Shown: piece by piece, positions 7,105 through 13,366 of the stretch
How the letters are laid out: each line of letters begins with the position of its first letter
Numbering within the stretch: the stretch's first letter is position 1
NCBI GenBank assembly: GCA_036523395.1
Contig: DATDEH010000006.1
Coordinates: forward strand, 1-34,463
Source: Candidatus Limnocylindria bacterium
Lineage (GTDB): Bacteria > Chloroflexota > Limnocylindria > P2-11E
Direction: 5' to 3'
Length of the DNA stretch: 34,463 nucleotides
The notes under the pieces: model-generated
Told to the model about the DNA's origin: nothing
The model's database searches: none
What the model saw: only the letters and a program-made list of their open reading frames with translations
Position numbers and translations under genes: made by a program

Positions 7105-7650
7105 CTGCACGCTTCGGCCCTCCCGTCGTTCGGCGACATCGGCGGGCTGCTCGCCTACGTCTTCGGCAATCCCTACCTCTTCATCAGCTCGACGACGGCG
7201 ATGACCAGCGGTCTGCTCCTCGGCGCCGCGCTTGTCAGCGTCCTCCCTCGGCGCGCATACACGCTCCGTCGCGTCGCGCCGACCCTGGCCGTGATCCTCG
7301 CCTACTTCGGTCTCGGGAGCATCGTCCTCTCGACGGAGATCCTCCTGCGCTTCCACGACACGATCCCGAACGAGACCGAGGTCCAGTTCGTCAGCGGGCT
7401 GGGCCATCTCGTCGAAGCCGCTCTCGGGATCGCGCTGCTCGGTTCGTATCTGCGCGGGCGCACGCGTGTGGAATGGCTCTGGGCACACACGCTCGCGCTC
7501 GGGTACTGGACCTTCCAGGTCGCGGTCCTGACGCCACCGTGGTTCGCGTTCCAGGGTCAGCGCGAGGTGGTGCTGCAGGTCGTGCTGCTGATGCTGATCA
7601 TCGCGGCGGCGCTGAACGTCCTGCTGTGGAGGACCACCGCGCGGCGGTGA
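7105..7650 (+). CDS. Small multi-pass membrane protein, likely CTG start
   Basis: About 181 residues with four or five hydrophobic helices (for example in the segments SGLLLGAALVSV, TLAVILAYFGLGSIVL, VEAALGIALLGSYL, YWTFQVAVLTPPWF and VLLMLIIAAALNVLL). I recognise no family. The conventional ATG at 7201 would begin almost inside the first helix. The 32 upstream codons have the same G/C-rich third positions as the rest of the gene and lead back to a CTG directly behind an AGGAGGG ribosome site, so CTG is the preferred start (149 residues if 7201 is used). Its TGA stop shares three bases with the 3' end of tRNA-Lys on the opposite strand. Confidence 0.6.
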   Translation: MHASALPSFGDIGGLLAYVFGNPYLFISSTTAMTSGLLLGAALVSVLPRRAYTLRRVAPTLAVILAYFGLGSIVLSTEILLRFHDTIPNETEVQFVSGLGHLVEAALGIALLGSYLRGRTRVEWLWAHTLALGYWTFQVAVLTPPWFAFQGQREVVLQVVLLMLIIAAALNVLLWRTTARR

Positions 7651-7719
7651 GCCCGCCGGGATTCGAACCCGGAACCAAGGGATTAAAAGTCCCCTGCTCT
7701 ACCGTTGAGCTACGGGCCC
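7648..7719 (-). tRNA. tRNA-Lys (anticodon UUU)
   Basis: The minus strand folds into a full cloverleaf of 72 nt. The acceptor stem is GGGCCCG/CGGGCTC with one G-U pair and the discriminator is A. The D-stem is GCTC/GAGC, the anticodon stem GGGGA/TCCCT with loop CTTTTAA, the variable loop TGGTT, and the T-stem CCGGG/CCCGG with loop TTCGAAT. CCA is not encoded (CCG follows). Positions U8-A9-G10 are also the TAG stop of the upstream GAF-EAL gene, and the 3' end overlaps the stop of the convergent membrane protein gene. Confidence 0.97.
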
Positions 7720-8966
7720 AGCATTCCGGCCATTTTCTCATCAATGGCCTCTGCTGGGCGCTCCGTGCGCCACGTCGCCGCGGCGGCGGGCCGACCCATG
7801 AAATATCCCTGGCCTGTTGTGACTCCCAGCGAGATGAGCGTGGCGAGCTCGGCCTCGGTCTCGATCCCCTCGGCCACGACGGTGGTCCCGCTCTTGGCGG
7901 CGAATGAGACCAGCGCCGTTGCCATCGCCTGCCGCGCGACGTCCGTATCGATGTCCCGTACGAGGCTCAGGTCCAGCTTCACAAAATCCGGAGCCAGGCT
8001 GACGACGTGCCGGAGGCTCGCATATCCCGCACCGGCGTCATCGATCGCGAGGCGAACACCACGGCGGCGCCACCCTTCGATCGCGGTGCGCAGCGCCGGG
8101 TAGTCCTCCACGACGACGTGCTCCGTGATCTCGAAAACGACTCCGGTGAGGTCGCGATCAGCAAGTGTCCACGCCAACCGCTCGTGCGCCAGCGTCGTTG
8201 GGGACATGTTGATCGAGATGAATGCCGGACCGGCGAGGGAAGTCGCGGCCGAGAGCGCGCGCTCGATCGCCGCGATCTCCATGTCCACGCCGCGACCGAG
8301 CCGAGCGGCGTCGCTGAACCACGCATCGACAGGACGCGAGGGCTCGGCAGCGAAGCGCGCGAGCGCCTCATAACCAAGGCTCACCCGCGACGCGAGATCT
8401 ACGATCGGCTGAAAGACGATCGACGGGTCCCCGAGTGCCAGTGCCGCGTCGAGGCGGGCGGCCATCGCGTGCTCGGCGCGATCTCGCGCTCGCCCACCCT
8501 CGAGGCGCCGACTGAGTATCGCCGCGAGGAGGCGCATGACGCGTGCGTCCTGCTCCTGCAGGCGGGGCTCCAGCGCGCTGCGAAAGCACGAGAAGGTCCC
8601 GTACAGCGCGCCGTCCGCCTCGTAGATCGGCACACCGATGTAGGCGCCGATGCGCAGCTCGCGGGTGACCGCCAGGGCCTGCGCGGCCGCGACCGCGGAG
8701 ACATCCGGCATGAGCTCGGGCATCTCGCCGGCGACGATGCGGCGGCAGTACGTTTCCTCCAGCAGCGTCTCGCTTTGGTCGGCCATGGGCGGGTCGCCGA
8801 TGCACTCGATGAAGCGGTTGATCCGGACCCCCTCGCGGAATTCGCCGATGAACGCGATGTCCATCTCAAGATGCTCGCGCGCGGCGCGAACGATCGCGCG
8901 CACCTCGCTCGCATCGGCGAGGAGCATCGAGGGAGAGGGATCGGGACGCGCGGTCACCAGGCTCAC
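7710..8966 (-). CDS. GAF-EAL cyclic di-GMP phosphodiesterase
   Basis: A cytoplasmic protein of about 418 residues. An N-terminal GAF domain is followed by an EAL domain with every catalytic signature in order: EALAR, INMSP, EITE, DDAGAGYASL, VKLDLSLVR, AEGIET and QGYFMGRP. It is therefore expected to hydrolyse c-di-GMP to pGpG under control of the GAF ligand. There are no GGDEF or membrane segments. The start is uncertain: an ATG at 9056 would sit inside a 16-bp operator-like palindrome. The GTG at 8966 has GAGGAG 12 nt upstream and is preferred, and an ATG at 8927 is also possible. The final codons and TAG stop lie inside the tRNA-Lys gene. C-di-GMP usually governs the switch between motile and attached life, which may matter next to a buoyancy operon. 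Confidence 0.88.
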   Translation of the reverse strand: MSLVTARPDPSPSMLLADASEVRAIVRAAREHLEMDIAFIGEFREGVRINRFIECIGDPPMADQSETLLEETYCRRIVAGEMPELMPDVSAVAAAQALAVTRELRIGAYIGVPIYEADGALYGTFSCFRSALEPRLQEQDARVMRLLAAILSRRLEGGRARDRAEHAMAARLDAALALGDPSIVFQPIVDLASRVSLGYEALARFAAEPSRPVDAWFSDAARLGRGVDMEIAAIERALSAATSLAGPAFISINMSPTTLAHERLAWTLADRDLTGVVFEITEHVVVEDYPALRTAIEGWRRRGVRLAIDDAGAGYASLRHVVSLAPDFVKLDLSLVRDIDTDVARQAMATALVSFAAKSGTTVVAEGIETEAELATLISLGVTTGQGYFMGRPAAAATWRTERPAEAIDEKMAGMLGP

Positions 8967-9054
8967 GTTCGTGTGCTGCTCCTCTAGGTCCCGTGGCTCT
9001 CCACCTTGAGCCGCGGGTAGGCAACCAATGCTGATACCGAGTCCAACCGGCGAC

Positions 9055-9070
9055 ATGACCGTTCGGTCAT
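9055..9070. promoter_or_regulatory. Operator-like palindrome upstream of the GAF-EAL gene
   Basis: ATGACCG-TT-CGGTCAT has perfect 7-bp arms around a 2-bp centre. The TGACCG(NN)CGGTCA form resembles operators of TetR-family repressors. It sits about 90 bp upstream of the preferred GTG start. Confidence 0.5.
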
Positions 9071-9087
9071 CCCGCGGTCGCGGATCG

Positions 9088-9120
9088 CGCTTGCTACACG
9101 CCTGCTACGCGCCTGCTACC
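9088..9120. repeat. Three tandem 11-bp repeats
   Basis: CGCTTGCTACA, CGCCTGCTACG and CGCCTGCTACC follow one another with an exact 11-bp period, so each unit falls on nearly the same face of the helix. They lie between the palindrome upstream of the GAF-EAL gene and the 3' end of the small membrane protein gene. Confidence 0.6.
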
Positions 9121-9135
9121 AGGTGGGCCTCCGCG

Positions 9136-9342
9136 TCACTGCGGCGGCGACGTCGGCGCCGGGACGTTCGCACCGACGACCTTGCGCCGCGCGACGGCGA
9201 TCGCGGCGGAGATGAAACCGGTGAGCAGCGCCATCGCGATCGTCTGTGGGGTCGCGACGTCCAGCTGAAGCGCAATGACCGCGGCGACCGCGCCGGCAAT
9301 GCCGCCCTCGATGATGTCGCGGATCACCTGTCCGACTGCCAC
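9136..9342 (-). CDS. Small membrane protein, 68 residues
   Basis: From a GTG at 9342 this frame codes a short protein with two hydrophobic helices (about 12-27 GGIAGAVAAVIALQL and 33-50 TIAMALLTGFISAAIAV), a basic RRK after the second helix, and a Pro-rich tail. Third positions are G/C-rich. It has the look of a small two-helix integral membrane protein, but I recognise no family. It is read in the same direction as the GAF-EAL gene, with a repeat-bearing 165-bp gap between them, so it probably has a separate transcript. Confidence 0.45.
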   Translation of the reverse strand: MAVGQVIRDIIEGGIAGAVAAVIALQLDVATPQTIAMALLTGFISAAIAVARRKVVGANVPAPTSPPQ

Positions 9343-9674
9343 GACGCGAACTGCTTCATGCGCTGCGGAAGTTACGGCGCAACGCGTGGAGGGTCTTCGG
9401 ACCGTTCACAGCAGTCAGCTCCGAATCCGCAAAGTCATACCGACCACGCGACGCCACGGCCGGCGACGTGCTTCCGTCGGTCGACGAGCACTGGCGCGGG
9501 CGCTCGCCAGTACGGATCGACGCCGAACCGCTGCGCTCGCCGGAGGGAACGGTGCGTGCGGTGGTGGCCTCGCTCACGGAGGTCGTGTCGGCGTCAGCCT
9601 GACCGGACGACCGAGCGAGCGCCGGCTGGGCAGTCGCTCGCGTCACGCGCAGCGCACCCGTAAAGTGACGGGCC
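9343..9674. other. Region upstream of the gas vesicle operon, with one doubtful short frame
   Basis: This 332-bp gap has no gene I can name. The plus-strand frame ending with TGA at 9600-9602 keeps a very G/C-rich third position from about 9447 (through LPSVDEHWRGRSPVRIDAEP to VVASLTEVVSASA). The only normal start in it is a GTG at 9468 (44 residues) with no ribosome site, so it may be a small protein gene or a remnant. The last 70 bp before 9675 should hold the promoter of the gas vesicle operon. Confidence 0.35.
9657..9672. promoter_or_regulatory. Inverted repeat enclosing the candidate gvp -10 box
   Basis: CCCGT-AAAGTG-ACGGG (5-bp arms, 6-bp spacer) ends 2 nt before the first gvp start codon. 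The TAAAGT hexamer at 9661-9666 fits TANNNT and lies 8 nt before the ATG at 9675, with no separate Shine-Dalgarno. A protein bound here, or a hairpin in a short leader, could control the whole operon. Confidence 0.4.
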
Positions 9675-10493
9675 ATGGATGCGGTGAAGGTGCAACCGCC
9701 AAGCGACAAGCCCGCCTCGGGCGAGGGCATCTACGTCTACTGCATCATCGAATCGGCCGACCCGCGGGCTTTCGGAAAGATCGGGATCGGCGGCCGCGGC
9801 GACGAGGTCTACACCGTGCACCACCAGGACCTCGCGGCGGTCGTGAGTCGCAGTCCGCTCTTGGTGTACGACCCCACACGCGAGAACGCCCTCACTCACG
9901 AGCACGTGAACGAAGTCGTGATGATCGACAACAACTTCACGCCCGTCCCGATGAGCTTCGGGACGCTCTTCAAGACGGAAGATGACACGAGAGAGTTCCT
10001 GAAGGACACCTACAAGGAGCTTCGCGACGTCCTGGTCAAGATGAAGGACAAGCTGGAGTTCGGTCTCAAGGTGAACTGGGACCGCGAGTCGGTGCTCACC
10101 GAGGTCGAGCGTGACTACGAGGAGATCCGCCGACTCAAGGCACAGATCGAGACGAACCAGCAGTCGTCCACGTACTTCGCGCGGATGCAGCTGGGCCGTC
10201 TGGTCGAGCAGGCACTGGCCGAGAAGTCCGAGTCCTACGTCCGCGAGATCTACGAGGAGCTGGCGGAATCGGTCATCGCGTCGCGCTCGAACAAAGTGAT
10301 CGGCGACCGCATGATCATGAACGGCGCGTTCCTGGTCGCGCGCGATCGGGCGGGCATGTTCGATAAGAAGGTGCAGGAGATCGGAAAGCGCTTCGAGGGC
10401 AAGCTGTCCTTCAAGTACACCGGACCGTGGCCGCCCTACAACTTCGTCACGATCCGTTTGAAGCTGGAGCGCGCCGCCGGGTCAGGCGCGTGA
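9675..10493 (+). CDS. gvpF: Gas vesicle protein GvpF/GvpL, paralogue 1
   Basis: A 272-residue protein of the GvpL/GvpF family and the first gene of the gas vesicle operon. The N-terminal half opens with EGIYVYCIIESADP and carries the family's TPVPMSFGTLFKTEDD segment. Coiled, Lys/Glu-rich helices fill the middle and the end has the signature GPWPPYNFVTIRL. GvpF and GvpL line the GvpA assembly site as accessory proteins, and GvpF is known to contact GvpA. Sequence alone does not separate F from L, and three paralogues occur here; this one is closest to the general F/L type. The short Ser/Pro N-terminal leader before GEGIYVY is extra. The TGA stop overlaps the GTG of gvpG (GTGA). Confidence 0.92.
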   Translation: MDAVKVQPPSDKPASGEGIYVYCIIESADPRAFGKIGIGGRGDEVYTVHHQDLAAVVSRSPLLVYDPTRENALTHEHVNEVVMIDNNFTPVPMSFGTLFKTEDDTREFLKDTYKELRDVLVKMKDKLEFGLKVNWDRESVLTEVERDYEEIRRLKAQIETNQQSSTYFARMQLGRLVEQALAEKSESYVREIYEELAESVIASRSNKVIGDRMIMNGAFLVARDRAGMFDKKVQEIGKRFEGKLSFKYTGPWPPYNFVTIRLKLERAAGSGA

Positions 10494-10810
10494 TCCTCTT
10501 CAAGCTCCTCGCGCTGCCCGTGACGGCGCCGGCGGCCGGTATCCGCTACTGCCTCGAAAAGGTCCTCGAGGTCGCCGAGCACCAGATGTGGGACGAGGAT
10601 CCGGTCCGCGAGCAGCTGATGATCGTGAACGAGGCCTACGAGGAGGGCCGGATGCCCGAGGCCGAGTTCGGCGAGCGTGAGGCCGAGCTGCTCGCGCGCT
10701 TGCGCGAGATCCGCGAGCACAAGAAAGCGGTCGCGCAGGCGCGGCTCTCCGCGATGCCAGACGACGGTGCGCGCCAGGTCGTCATCGAGCTCCCTGACGA
10801 GATCCGATGA
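10490..10810 (+). CDS. gvpG: Gas vesicle protein GvpG
   Basis: A 106-residue small accessory gas vesicle protein. The N-terminus (ILFKLLALPVTAPAAGIRY) and the following EKVLEVAEHQMWDEDPVREQL helix match the GvpG family. The second half is charged helix (EAYEEGRMPEAEFGEREAEL, then ARLREIREHKKA). The GTG at 10490 overlaps the gvpF/L stop; the longer frame from 10427 lies inside that gene and lacks the family's start. The stop overlaps the next ATG (ATGA). GvpG is essential for vesicle formation in characterised clusters and is usually encoded beside gvpF, as here. Confidence 0.9.
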   Translation: MILFKLLALPVTAPAAGIRYCLEKVLEVAEHQMWDEDPVREQLMIVNEAYEEGRMPEAEFGEREAELLARLREIREHKKAVAQARLSAMPDDGARQVVIELPDEIR

Positions 10811-11583
10811 GCCGGCTGCGGTACGTGTACGGCATCGCGCGGGCGAGCGACGCTTCGCGCGTCGCATCCGCGGGACTCACGGGCATCGATGAGAGCCCGG
10901 TCGGCTACGTCGTTGAGGGGCCACTGCTTGCCGCGACGAGCGACGTCGACGAGGCGGAGTACGGGGAGGCCGCGCTGAACGAGCACGTGCGCGATCTGGA
11001 TTGGCTCGCGGCGCGCGCCGCGCAGCATCAGGCCGTGAACGGGCGCCTGCTCGAGCTCCTCGGTACGGTCTTGCCGCTGTCATTCGGCGCGATCTACCGG
11101 GACGACGACCGCGTGCGGCAGATGCTGCGCGAGGACGCGAAGGACCGGAGCGTCCAGCTCGCCTCGCTCGCGGGTCACGCTGAGTGGGTGGTGACGGTCT
11201 CGCGCGACGCGAACGCGCCCGCCGACGATGCGGACGTTCGCGCGCTCGATGCGCAGATCGCCGCGAGCCCGCCCGGCCGCGCGTTCTTGTTGGACAAGCA
11301 GCGCGGCACGACCCTGTCCCGCTCCACCCTGAAGCGCGACAGCGACGCGGCGAATACAGCGCTCGAGGCCCTCGAGGGGATCGCGGTGCGCACCTACCAG
11401 GAGTCCGTCGTGGCCGGCGGCTCCGACGCGGTGGCGCTGCGCGCATCGATCCTCGTCGCCCGCGAGCGTGAGCCGGCGCTGGCGAAGGCGATCGGCGAGC
11501 TCGAGAGTCAACTCGATGCCAGCGGGTATCGCGTGCGCGCGAGCGGGCCATGGCCCGCATACCGTTTCGGAGCGATGCCTTGA
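10807..11583 (+). CDS. gvpL: Gas vesicle protein GvpF/GvpL, paralogue 2
   Basis: A 258-residue GvpL/F-family protein beginning RLRYVYGIARASD. It carries the central VLPLSFGAIYRDDDRVRQML segment, equivalent to TPVPMSFGTLF in paralogue 1, and ends with GPWPAYRFGAMP, the family's closing motif. It is diverged from paralogue 1 and richer in Ala and Asp. It probably works in vesicle nucleation or GvpA handling; the F/L letter is provisional. It overlaps gvpG by ATGA and the following gvpS-like gene by TTGA, showing translational coupling. Confidence 0.88.
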   Translation: MSRLRYVYGIARASDASRVASAGLTGIDESPVGYVVEGPLLAATSDVDEAEYGEAALNEHVRDLDWLAARAAQHQAVNGRLLELLGTVLPLSFGAIYRDDDRVRQMLREDAKDRSVQLASLAGHAEWVVTVSRDANAPADDADVRALDAQIAASPPGRAFLLDKQRGTTLSRSTLKRDSDAANTALEALEGIAVRTYQESVVAGGSDAVALRASILVAREREPALAKAIGELESQLDASGYRVRASGPWPAYRFGAMP

Positions 11584-11765
11584 CGCACGAGCCCGCGACG
11601 CTCGATGTGCCCCTGGTGGAGCTGGTGGACCGCTTGCTGAACCGCGGCGTCGTCCTGACCGGCGAGCTCACGATCTCGGTCGCGGGCGTAGACCTCATCT
11701 ATCTCGGACTCAGCGTGGTCCTGTCGTCCGTCGACACGATCCGGCGGACAGGTGCGGAGGTATGA
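11580..11765 (+). CDS. gvpS: GvpA-family minor structural protein, GvpS-like
   Basis: About 61 residues of the GvpA/J/M/S family. The core VPLVELVDRLLNRGVVLTGE, ISVAGVDLIYLGLSVVLSSVDTI keeps the helix-strand-strand-helix pattern of the vesicle wall protein. A TTG at 11580 is preferred: it overlaps the previous stop (TTGA) and has GGAG 7 nt upstream. An ATG at 11550 would add ten residues. The LDVPLVELVDRLL start and lack of a long C-terminal tail fit GvpS, a minor form found in actinobacterial-type clusters. GvpJ is the other possibility, but the gene at 12750 fits GvpJ better. Confidence 0.82.
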   Translation: MTHEPATLDVPLVELVDRLLNRGVVLTGELTISVAGVDLIYLGLSVVLSSVDTIRRTGAEV

Positions 11766-12430
11766 CGCTGCTCCTTCGCGCGATCGTCGCACCGGAGGAC
11801 GCGGGCATCGCTGAGGAACTGGGGCTGAGCGCGGTGTCGGGAAGCCTGTTGGCGGCGCTGGCTTCGCACTGGGAAAAGGCGCTCGTCGCCGGAGAACCGG
11901 AGCTGCTCGATCACCATCGCATCATCCAGTCGGTGTTCGAGCGCGTGCCGTGTCTCCCGGCGCGGTTCGGCAGCGTGTTCGACGACGAGGACGCGCTCCG
12001 CACCCGTCTCAACCAGCGCGACGTCGACCTCGCTTCACAGCTCGCACGTCTCGGGCATCGGTGCGAGCTCGCGATCACGTGTGCGTGGCGTGATAAAGGA
12101 GTGATCTCGCCGGTCTCGATCATGACCGCCGGCAGCGGGCGGGCCTACCTCGAGCGCGGTCTGCAGCAACGGCGCAGCGACCGGGAGCGGGTCGTCCGCG
12201 CCGAAGCGATCGTTGCCCGTCTTCTCGGTGAGCTGGCGACCGAGCCGACCCTCGTGCGCCACCGGACTTGCCCTCGACCGGCGGTGGCCGTTTCAATGTC
12301 CGCCTTGGTGACGCGCGACGAGATCGACGGGTTGAGTTCGCGCCTCGAGCGACTCGGCGCGCAGCTTCCCGACGTCACGATCGTCGTGCAGGGACCCTGG
12401 GCTCCGTACACGTTCGCGGTGAGCGAATGA
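11762..12430 (+). CDS. Gas vesicle protein GvpF/GvpL, paralogue 3
   Basis: A 222-residue, shorter and more diverged GvpL/F-family protein. The diagnostic segments are present: CLPARFGSVFDDEDALRTRL in the centre and the closing VVQGPWAPYTFAVSE. The ATG at 11762 overlaps the gvpS-like stop (ATGA) and the family N-terminus starts here; a longer frame from 11468 would run through the two previous genes. Three F/L copies in one operon suggest divided roles in vesicle assembly. Which copy is F and which is L cannot be decided by eye. Confidence 0.85.
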   Translation: MTLLLRAIVAPEDAGIAEELGLSAVSGSLLAALASHWEKALVAGEPELLDHHRIIQSVFERVPCLPARFGSVFDDEDALRTRLNQRDVDLASQLARLGHRCELAITCAWRDKGVISPVSIMTAGSGRAYLERGLQQRRSDRERVVRAEAIVARLLGELATEPTLVRHRTCPRPAVAVSMSALVTRDEIDGLSSRLERLGAQLPDVTIVVQGPWAPYTFAVSE

Positions 12431-12753
12431 CCGCGCCCGAAACCACGCAGATCGAGCTCGAGCTCCGCGAGGAGATCACGCGTCTGCGATCGCTGCTGCC
12501 AGAGCGCATCGACCTCGAGCCGGAAGACATCGAGCGCGGTCTCGTGGGCCTGGTACTGACACTGGTGGAGTTCCTTCGGCAGGTGCTGGAGCGCCAAGCG
12601 ATCCGGCGGATGGAGGGCGGCGCGTTGAGCGATGACGAGGTGGAGCGAGTCGGGCTCGCACTGATGCGGCTCGAACAGAAGATCGGCGAGATCGCCGTGC
12701 AGTTCGGCCTCGACGAAGACGACATCCAGCTCCGGGTCGGAGCCGCATCATGA
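12427..12753 (+). CDS. gvpK: Gas vesicle protein GvpK
   Basis: A 108-residue all-helical protein matching GvpK. The family core runs RIDLEPEDIERGLVGLVLTL, then VEFLRQVLERQAIRRMEGG, LSDDEVERVGLALMRLEQKI and a FGLDEDDI tail. GvpK is an essential accessory protein of gas vesicle formation whose exact biochemical role is unsettled. The ATG at 12427 overlaps the preceding stop (ATGA) and its own stop overlaps the gvpJ ATG, so translation is coupled on both sides. Confidence 0.93.
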   Translation: MTAPETTQIELELREEITRLRSLLPERIDLEPEDIERGLVGLVLTLVEFLRQVLERQAIRRMEGGALSDDEVERVGLALMRLEQKIGEIAVQFGLDEDDIQLRVGAAS

Positions 12754-13067
12754 GCATGGGCCGGCTTCCACCAGGCGCTCAGCACGAGTCCGCAACGCTC
12801 GTCGATCTCCTCGACCGCGTCCTCGACAAAGGACTCGTCGTCGCCGGCGACGTGAGTGTGTCCCTCGCCAACGTGGAGCTGCTCACGATCCGGATCCGGC
12901 TCCTGGTGTGCTCGATCGACAAGGCCGAGCAGATCGGCCTCAACTGGTGGCGGAGCGAGCCGGCGTTCGGCGGTCGCAAGACCGACGGGATCGGCGCCGG
13001 CGAGGTGGCACGCCTCGAAGCGCGCATCGCGCAGCTCGAGCGGCAACTCAAGACAAAAGGGGGCTAG
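12750..13067 (+). CDS. gvpJ: Gas vesicle protein GvpJ (GvpA-family)
   Basis: A 105-residue GvpA-family protein. The wall-type core TLVDLLDRVLDKGLVVAGDV, SLANVELLTIRIRLLVCSID is followed by the KAEQIGLNWWRSEP segment typical of GvpJ, and by a charged coiled-coil-like tail (EVARLEARIAQLERQL) that GvpA lacks. GvpJ is a minor tip or initiation protein in current models. It ends 3 nt before the gvpA start. Confidence 0.9.
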   Translation: MSMGRLPPGAQHESATLVDLLDRVLDKGLVVAGDVSVSLANVELLTIRIRLLVCSIDKAEQIGLNWWRSEPAFGGRKTDGIGAGEVARLEARIAQLERQLKTKGG

Positions 13068-13070
13068 CAG

Positions 13071-13352
13071 ATGGCGGTCGTAGAACGCAGTCCCGGTGGC
13101 TCGAGCCTCATCGACGTGCTCGACCGCATCCTGGACAAAGGAATCGTCATCGACGCTTGGGTCCGCGTGTCGCTCGTCGGGATCGACCTGATCACCGTCG
13201 AGGCGCGTGTCGTCGTCGCCTCCATCGACACCTACCTGCGGTACGCGGACGCGCTTGGCCTCTCGCCGCGCCAGGCGACCGGAACGCTTGGCGCTGGCGC
13301 GGGCTCGGCGGACACCGCGACGAGCCGAGCACGTACGACGCAGGAGCGGTAA
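13071..13352 (+). CDS. gvpA: Major gas vesicle wall protein GvpA
   Basis: A 93-residue protein with the near-invariant GvpA core: [20 protein letters not shown], then [20 protein letters not shown] and [13 protein letters not shown]. It polymerises into the ribbed, gas-permeable, water-excluding vesicle shell. The start is an ATG behind an AGGGGG-rich ribosome site (13057-13063), the clearest one in the operon, as expected for the most abundant product. Unlike the usual GvpA of about 70 residues, it has roughly 20 extra C-terminal residues rich in Gly, Ala, Ser and Thr ([16 protein letters not shown]). It is the last gvp gene; the kinase gene begins 14 bp later with no terminator between. Confidence 0.95.
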   Translation: MAVVERSPGGSSLIDVLDRILDKGIVIDAWVRVSLVGIDLITVEARVVVASIDTYLRYADALGLSPRQATGTLGAGAGSADTATSRARTTQER

Positions 13353-13366
13353 GCCCGACGCCGGAC

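Noticed and set aside
12908-13366. N-terminal extension of the first kinase gene back across gvpJ and gvpA
   Set aside because: Those bases clearly encode gvpJ and gvpA in other frames; the extension is Arg-rich and lacks any domain.
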